Source: Bacillota bacterium (GTDB lineage: Bacteria; Bacillota; Clostridia; Lachnospirales; Lachnospiraceae). Taken from it: a stretch of 9,519 nt of DNA. Location: the NCBI GenBank assembly GCA_023414985.1, contig JAEZLY010000312.1, forward strand, positions 1 through 9,519. Direction: 5' to 3'. The notes under the pieces were generated by a model. It had not been told where the DNA came from. It saw only the letters and a list, made by a program, of their open reading frames with translations, and searched no databases. Positions 6,454 to 9,519 of this stretch are shown here, in pieces; within the stretch, counting starts at the first letter, position 1, and each line of letters begins with the position of its first letter. A program made the translations under genes and the position numbers.

Positions 6454-8250
6454 ATGAACGATAAATACAAAGGAAACCAATCGCCGATGAAACAGAATAA
6501 AGGAATACAACAGTCGAAAATTAAGAATAAAGGAAATCAGGGGAAGAGCCCCTCAATTACCGGACAGGAACATGGAAAAGAAAAACGTAAGCACGAGGAC
6601 TTCGAAGATTTCGAGGACTTTCTTGATTATAAAGATTTTGCCAAGGCTACCGGCTGGAAGAATAAGAATGACGGGAAGGAAAGTAATAAGGCAGTTCCGG
6701 GCAGCAACAAAAAGGTACCGTCTGCTGCAGCGAAATATGGTTCTGATGCAATAAAAGCATCTGGAAAGCAATCTACTGCAGCGGGTGCAGATAGAAGAAG
6801 AGGTTCGACTGGGAAAGATGGTAAGGCTGCCGTAAGTGGTAGCAGAAGAGTTGGAGAAGCGAAAGATATCAAGAAGGCAATGGGTAATACCAAAAAAACT
6901 GAAACATGGAAAGATTATAAGAGTTCAGCAGGTACTGATAGAAGGTCTGCGGCTGGGAAAGACAATATGACTACAGCACAGGTTGATAGAAGTGCCGGGA
7001 GAGTAAACGACAGAAGAACTTCCGGGAACAAAAGGAATTTCAATCAAGGAAAGTCGCTGCCGAGTTCTGCTGATAAAAAACCTTCACAAAAAGATACTGT
7101 ACAAAAGGGGGCTTGCCCTTATCGGAAGGAGTGCGGGGGCTGTAATATTCTAAGCCAGAGTTATGAGGCGCATTTAAACGAAAAACAGAAGCTTGTAGAA
7201 GGCTTACTGAAGAAATACTGTAAGGTAGAGCCGATTATGCGCATGGAACAACCGGAGCATTATCGTCATAAGGTCCATGCCGTATTTGATCATGACAGAA
7301 AGGGAAATCCTATTTCAGGAGTATATGAGGTAGGGACGCATCGTGTCATTCCGGTGGAACAGTGCCTGATCCATAATGAAAAGGCGGACGCCATCATAAA
7401 GACCATTCGGGGAATGTTGAAATCCTTTAAAATCCTTACCTACGATGAGGATACCGGGTATGGTCTTCTTCGGCATGTACTGATTCGGACAGGCTATCAT
7501 AGTAAGGAGATTATGGTAGTGCTGGTATTGGGTTCGCCCATCCTTCCTTCCAAGAATAACTTTGTAAAGGCACTTCGAAAAGAACATCCCGAGATCACAA
7601 CAGTTGTTGTCAATGTGAATGATAAGAAGACCAGTATGGTATTAGGTGATAAGGAGCAGATAATCTACGGCAAGGGTTATATTGAGGATTCCTTATGCGG
7701 AAAGACTTTTCGGATATCTCCCAAGTCCTTCTATCAGGTAAATCCGGCACAGACAGAGATATTGTATCAAAAAGCGATCGAGCTGGCAGGACTCGACGGT
7801 TCACAGACAGTGGTGGATGCCTACTGTGGTATCGGAACAATAGGACTTGTTGCCAGTGATCATGCGAAAAGAGTGATTGGTGTGGAGTTAAATAAGGATG
7901 CCGTAAAGGATGCGATTACGAATGCGAAGCGAAATAATGATGATCATATCGAATTCTATCAGAATGATGCCGGAGTATTCTTAAGTCAGGTAGCAGAGCG
8001 GGGAGATCAGGTGGATGTTGTGTTCATGGATCCGCCAAGGTCGGGCAGTACAATTCAATTTATGGATGCGGTGGCAACAATCAAACCGAAGAAGGTGGTA
8101 TATATCTCGTGTAATCCGGTTACTCAGGAACGAGATCTGGAATACCTGACCAAGAGGGGATACAAAGCAGAAATTGCCGTTCCGGTAGATATGTTCCCCT
8201 GGACGGAGCACGTGGAGACAGTTGTCTTGATGTCACGTAAAGATAAATAG
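6454..8250 (+). CDS. rlmD: 23S rRNA (uracil-C5)-methyltransferase RlmD/RumA type, with long N-terminal extension
   Basis: This is a SAM-dependent RNA uracil-C5 methyltransferase; RlmD modifies U1939 (E. coli numbering) of 23S rRNA. Residues 220-598 hold the whole enzyme: Fe-S cysteines C221, C227, C230 and C304; Q428 in SFYQVNPAQTE; SAM-binding DAYCGIGTIGL (455-465) and E478; DPPRSG (526-531); the nucleophile C553 in ISCNPVTQERDL; and the general base E588 in HVETVVLM. Residues 1-219 are low-complexity, rich in K, R, G, S, N and D, with an acidic/aromatic patch (HEDFEDFEDFLDYKDF, 47-62) and recurring DRR motifs (113, 162, 187). No TRAM domain is recognisable there; RumA proteins are usually nearer 400-460 residues. 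AAGGAG at 6441-6446, seven bases before the ATG, supports the long start. Related enzymes (RlmCD, TrmA-like) act on other uridines, so the exact target is inferred. It is co-transcribed with the radical SAM gene. Confidence 0.88.
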   Translation: MNDKYKGNQSPMKQNKGIQQSKIKNKGNQGKSPSITGQEHGKEKRKHEDFEDFEDFLDYKDFAKATGWKNKNDGKESNKAVPGSNKKVPSAAAKYGSDAIKASGKQSTAAGADRRRGSTGKDGKAAVSGSRRVGEAKDIKKAMGNTKKTETWKDYKSSAGTDRRSAAGKDNMTTAQVDRSAGRVNDRRTSGNKRNFNQGKSLPSSADKKPSQKDTVQKGACPYRKECGGCNILSQSYEAHLNEKQKLVEGLLKKYCKVEPIMRMEQPEHYRHKVHAVFDHDRKGNPISGVYEVGTHRVIPVEQCLIHNEKADAIIKTIRGMLKSFKILTYDEDTGYGLLRHVLIRTGYHSKEIMVVLVLGSPILPSKNNFVKALRKEHPEITTVVVNVNDKKTSMVLGDKEQIIYGKGYIEDSLCGKTFRISPKSFYQVNPAQTEILYQKAIELAGLDGSQTVVDAYCGIGTIGLVASDHAKRVIGVELNKDAVKDAITNAKRNNDDHIEFYQNDAGVFLSQVAERGDQVDVVFMDPPRSGSTIQFMDAVATIKPKKVVYISCNPVTQERDLEYLTKRGYKAEIAVPVDMFPWTEHVETVVLMSRKDK

Positions 8251-8271
8251 GCTCTAAAGGGCTTTAAATCA

Positions 8272-8330
8272 AAGGTTTTCAGACTTTCGGTAACAATAAC
8301 CGATTGCTGAGAACCTTATTATTTTGTCTT
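8272..8330 (+). terminator. Structured hairpin, probable terminator of the radical SAM-rlmD unit
   Basis: AAGGTTTTCAG (8272-8282) pairs with CTGAGAACCTT (8307-8317) over 11 bp including one G-U pair. Inside it, TCGGT (8287-8291) pairs with ACCGA (8299-8303) around a seven-base loop, giving a two-tier stem with an internal loop. A T-rich run follows (8318-8330, attattttgtctt). It starts 22 bp after the rlmD stop. The position and T tract fit a Rho-independent terminator; the composite stem is less regular than usual. Confidence 0.6.
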
Positions 8331-8504
8331 TCAAATGTAGCCCCAACATAAAAAGCATTGTCGGGTTGAGATTAGAGAACTGTTGTTAAAGCTAATTACG
8401 TTTTACAGTTCATCTTTCTGCTCTGGATATGAGTACACACATCATACCATTGATAGTAAAAGAGTAAATATAAACGGTGATATGTAAACTTTTTGGCTTC
8501 CATA

Positions 8505-8533
8505 TTGACTTGAAATTGAAAATTTGATATTAT
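8505..8533 (+). promoter_or_regulatory. Near-consensus promoter of tetR
   Basis: TTGACT (8505-8510) and TATTAT (8528-8533) each match five of six consensus bases and are separated by exactly 17 bp. TG at 8525-8526 also gives an extended -10. The -10 ends 45 bp before the tetR ATG, so transcription should start near 8540, within the dyad described separately. This layout suits repression by a protein bound over the start site. Confidence 0.75.
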
Positions 8534-8548
8534 TAAAAATAATTTCAA
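8510..8548. repeat. Exact 8-bp inverted repeat flanking the tetR -10 box
   Basis: TTGAAATT at 8510-8517 is the exact reverse complement of AATTTCAA at 8541-8548, with 23 bases between that include the -10 box. The right arm is shared with the larger dyad centred on 8548. It may be a second regulator half-site pair, or a by-product of AT-rich sequence. Confidence 0.35.
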
Positions 8549-8566
8549 TGAAAATTATTTTAATAA
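8530..8566. promoter_or_regulatory. Candidate TetR operator: 37-bp imperfect palindrome
   Basis: The arms 8530-8547 and 8549-8566 are reverse complements at 15 of 18 positions around centre A8548, and a one-base shift would align most of the rest. The dyad starts inside the -10 box and covers the expected transcription start, the place where a TetR-family autorepressor would act. Because the stretch is almost pure A/T, part of the symmetry may be chance. Assignment to this regulator is inferred from position. Confidence 0.5.
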
Positions 8567-8578
8567 GAGAGGCATGTA

Positions 8579-9211
8579 ATGACAAAAAGAGAAGAACAAA
8601 AAGAAAAAAGGCGACAAGATATTTTGCGAGCTGGTTTGAAGCTCTTCGCTTGCAAAGGTTATGAAGCAACTAAAATAAATGATATTGCAGAGGAAGCAGG
8701 AATGAGCCTTGGCTTGCTATATCATTATTTTGAATCAGTCGAGATTTTACATGAAGAATTGATTAACATTGCATTAGCAGGACGTACAGGACAATATTTT
8801 CCTCAATATGACAATCCTCTTGATTACTTTGTAAAATCAGCAAGCCATATTTTCGATGTAGTAAAATTAGACCATGATTATGCTGAATATTTTGTATTGA
8901 TGAGACAGGCACAACGCAATCAGAACTTACCAATCCATATAAAAGAAAAACTGGAACAAAACGATATTATTGTTAAATCAATTATCACCATTGAAGAAGG
9001 TCAACGTCAAGGAATCATTCGCAAAGGAAATCCTATGGCGTTAGCAATGACATTTTGGCTTTCCATAGAGGCATATGTGGAAATGATTGCCCTTAATCCT
9101 GATATACCTTACCCGGAAACTAACTGGTTTGTTGATATACTAAGAGCAAGTAATACTATGAAAAATAGTACACATTTCAAGGAGGAACAATATGATTCTG
9201 GAGAAAAATAA
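8579..9211 (+). CDS. TetR/AcrR-family transcriptional regulator
   Basis: This 210-residue protein has the TetR layout. The N-terminal DNA-binding domain covers about residues 10-58: ILRAGLKLFACKGYEATKINDIAEEAGMSLGLLYHYF, with the helix-turn-helix at about 31-51 and the typical YHYF end. The C-terminal all-helical ligand and dimer domain (about 60-190) is unlike any specific family I can name, so the inducer is unknown. The start is ATG 8579 with GAGAGG at 8567-8572, six bases upstream. The gene overlaps the next one by 20 bp, so regulator and SDR are probably co-transcribed and controlled from the promoter and dyad just upstream. The gene is AT-rich (21 of 60 G+C in 8581-8640, 16 of 60 in 8941-9000) compared with rlmD, which is compatible with separate ancestry but not proof. 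Confidence 0.9.
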   Translation: MTKREEQKEKRRQDILRAGLKLFACKGYEATKINDIAEEAGMSLGLLYHYFESVEILHEELINIALAGRTGQYFPQYDNPLDYFVKSASHIFDVVKLDHDYAEYFVLMRQAQRNQNLPIHIKEKLEQNDIIVKSIITIEEGQRQGIIRKGNPMALAMTFWLSIEAYVEMIALNPDIPYPETNWFVDILRASNTMKNSTHFKEEQYDSGEK

Positions 9212-9519
9212 TTATGACAAAAACGCACTTCTAAATAAAATTGTGTTGATTACAGGCGGTGGCGGTGGAATTGGCATTGAGGCTTCAAGGGCTTTTGCTT
9301 ACATGGGCGCTCATGTAATCATTGCGGAAATAGATACTGACAGAGGAAAGCAGGCGCAAAAACTGATAAATGAGGAAAACCTTAACGGAACCGTGGATTT
9401 TTTTCAGATTGACATTACAGATGAAAAGCAGATTGATAAATTATACGAGTATATTATGGACAAATACACGCGTCTTGATGTTCTGATAAATAATGCCGCC
9501 GTTGTTCCGATGGGAGCGA
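9192..9519 (+). CDS. Short-chain dehydrogenase/reductase (SDR), 3' truncated by window end
   Basis: The first 109 residues of a classical SDR oxidoreductase are present. The cofactor-binding TGxxxGxG motif is T21-G22-x3-G26-I27-G28 (TGGGGGIG). An acidic residue at the end of strand two (E46 in IIAEID) suggests NAD(H) over NADP(H). D74 in FQIDITD contacts the adenine ring in the family, and the NNAA motif is at 100-103. The catalytic Ser, Tyr and Lys lie beyond the window. AAGGAGG (9179-9185), six bases before ATG 9192, sets the start inside tetR, giving a 20-bp overlap. SDRs next to a TetR regulator are often its target, so substrate and inducer may be related. The substrate cannot be told from this part. 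Confidence 0.92.
   Translation, partial: MILEKNNYDKNALLNKIVLITGGGGGIGIEASRAFAYMGAHVIIAEIDTDRGKQAQKLINEENLNGTVDFFQIDITDEKQIDKLYEYIMDKYTRLDVLINNAAVVPMGA

Larger units (their letters stand above)
8251..8578. other. 328-bp AT-rich intergenic region between rlmD and tetR
   Basis: I see no gene here. In order it holds a terminator-like hairpin (8272-8330), a minus-strand open stretch without a start codon (8282-8371), a weak 7-bp inverted repeat GAACTGT/ACAGTTC (8377-8383 and 8405-8411), then the tetR promoter and operator region (8505-8566). G+C is visibly lower than in rlmD: I counted 17 of 60 in 8461-8520 against 29 of 60 in 7801-7860. Confidence 0.7.

Noticed and set aside
6553..6893. Overlapping minus-strand and alternative-frame ORFs in the low-complexity start of rlmD.
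   Set aside because: They arise from biased A/G-rich codons; the rlmD frame has the ribosome binding site and joins the enzyme without a break.
8442..8669. Minus-strand 75-codon frame across the tetR promoter.
   Set aside because: It is made of AT-rich hydrophobic codons, overlaps the start of tetR and has no start signals.

Overview
The window looks like chromosomal DNA of an anaerobic clostridial Firmicute, most likely a Lachnospiraceae-type organism. The evidence is strong AGGAGG-type ribosome binding sites, moderate-to-low GC, an aldo/keto reductase fused to a clostridial ferredoxin-like tail, a glycyl-radical-activase-like radical SAM protein, and FtsEX and RlmD proteins of Firmicute type. 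This placement is inferred from gene content, not from a marker gene. All eight genes lie on the + strand. I saw no tRNA, rRNA, CRISPR array or complete mobile element.

Layout. (1) 47-3948 is a tight co-directional run: an FtsE-type ATPase and its FtsX-type permease (20-bp overlap), a PLP-dependent threonine-aldolase-family enzyme, and a Fe-S aldo/keto reductase. No internal terminator is visible. (2) 4006-4033 is a good extended -10 promoter. It drives a 447-residue protein of unknown function with two N-terminal membrane helices and a cytoplasmic domain that fits the tandem 24-5-24 MshEN motif, a c-di-GMP-binding fold usually attached to secretion or pilus ATPases but here without any ATPase. 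A hairpin with a weak T tract follows it. (3) 5549-8250 holds a PflX-like (COG1313-type) radical SAM protein coupled to an RlmD/RumA-type 23S rRNA uracil-C5 methyltransferase. The methyltransferase has an unusual basic, low-complexity N-terminal extension of about 219 residues where a TRAM domain would be expected. (4) 8251-8578 is AT-rich and gene-free. It contains a terminator-like structured hairpin, a near-consensus promoter and a long dyad. (5) 8579-9519 holds a TetR-family regulator overlapping by 20 bp an SDR oxidoreductase cut off by the window end; this is a typical self-regulated regulator/enzyme pair.

How the parts may work together. FtsE and FtsX should form one membrane complex. 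The radical SAM protein and RlmD share a transcript and a coupled ribosome binding site. TetR probably controls itself and the SDR through the dyad that overlaps its -10 box. The best candidates for something undescribed are the stand-alone membrane MshEN protein and the extended RlmD. The 3' end of rlmD corresponds to a site used by integrative elements in other Firmicutes, and base composition drops immediately after it, so the TetR/SDR block may be accessory DNA. The window does not contain enough to prove that.
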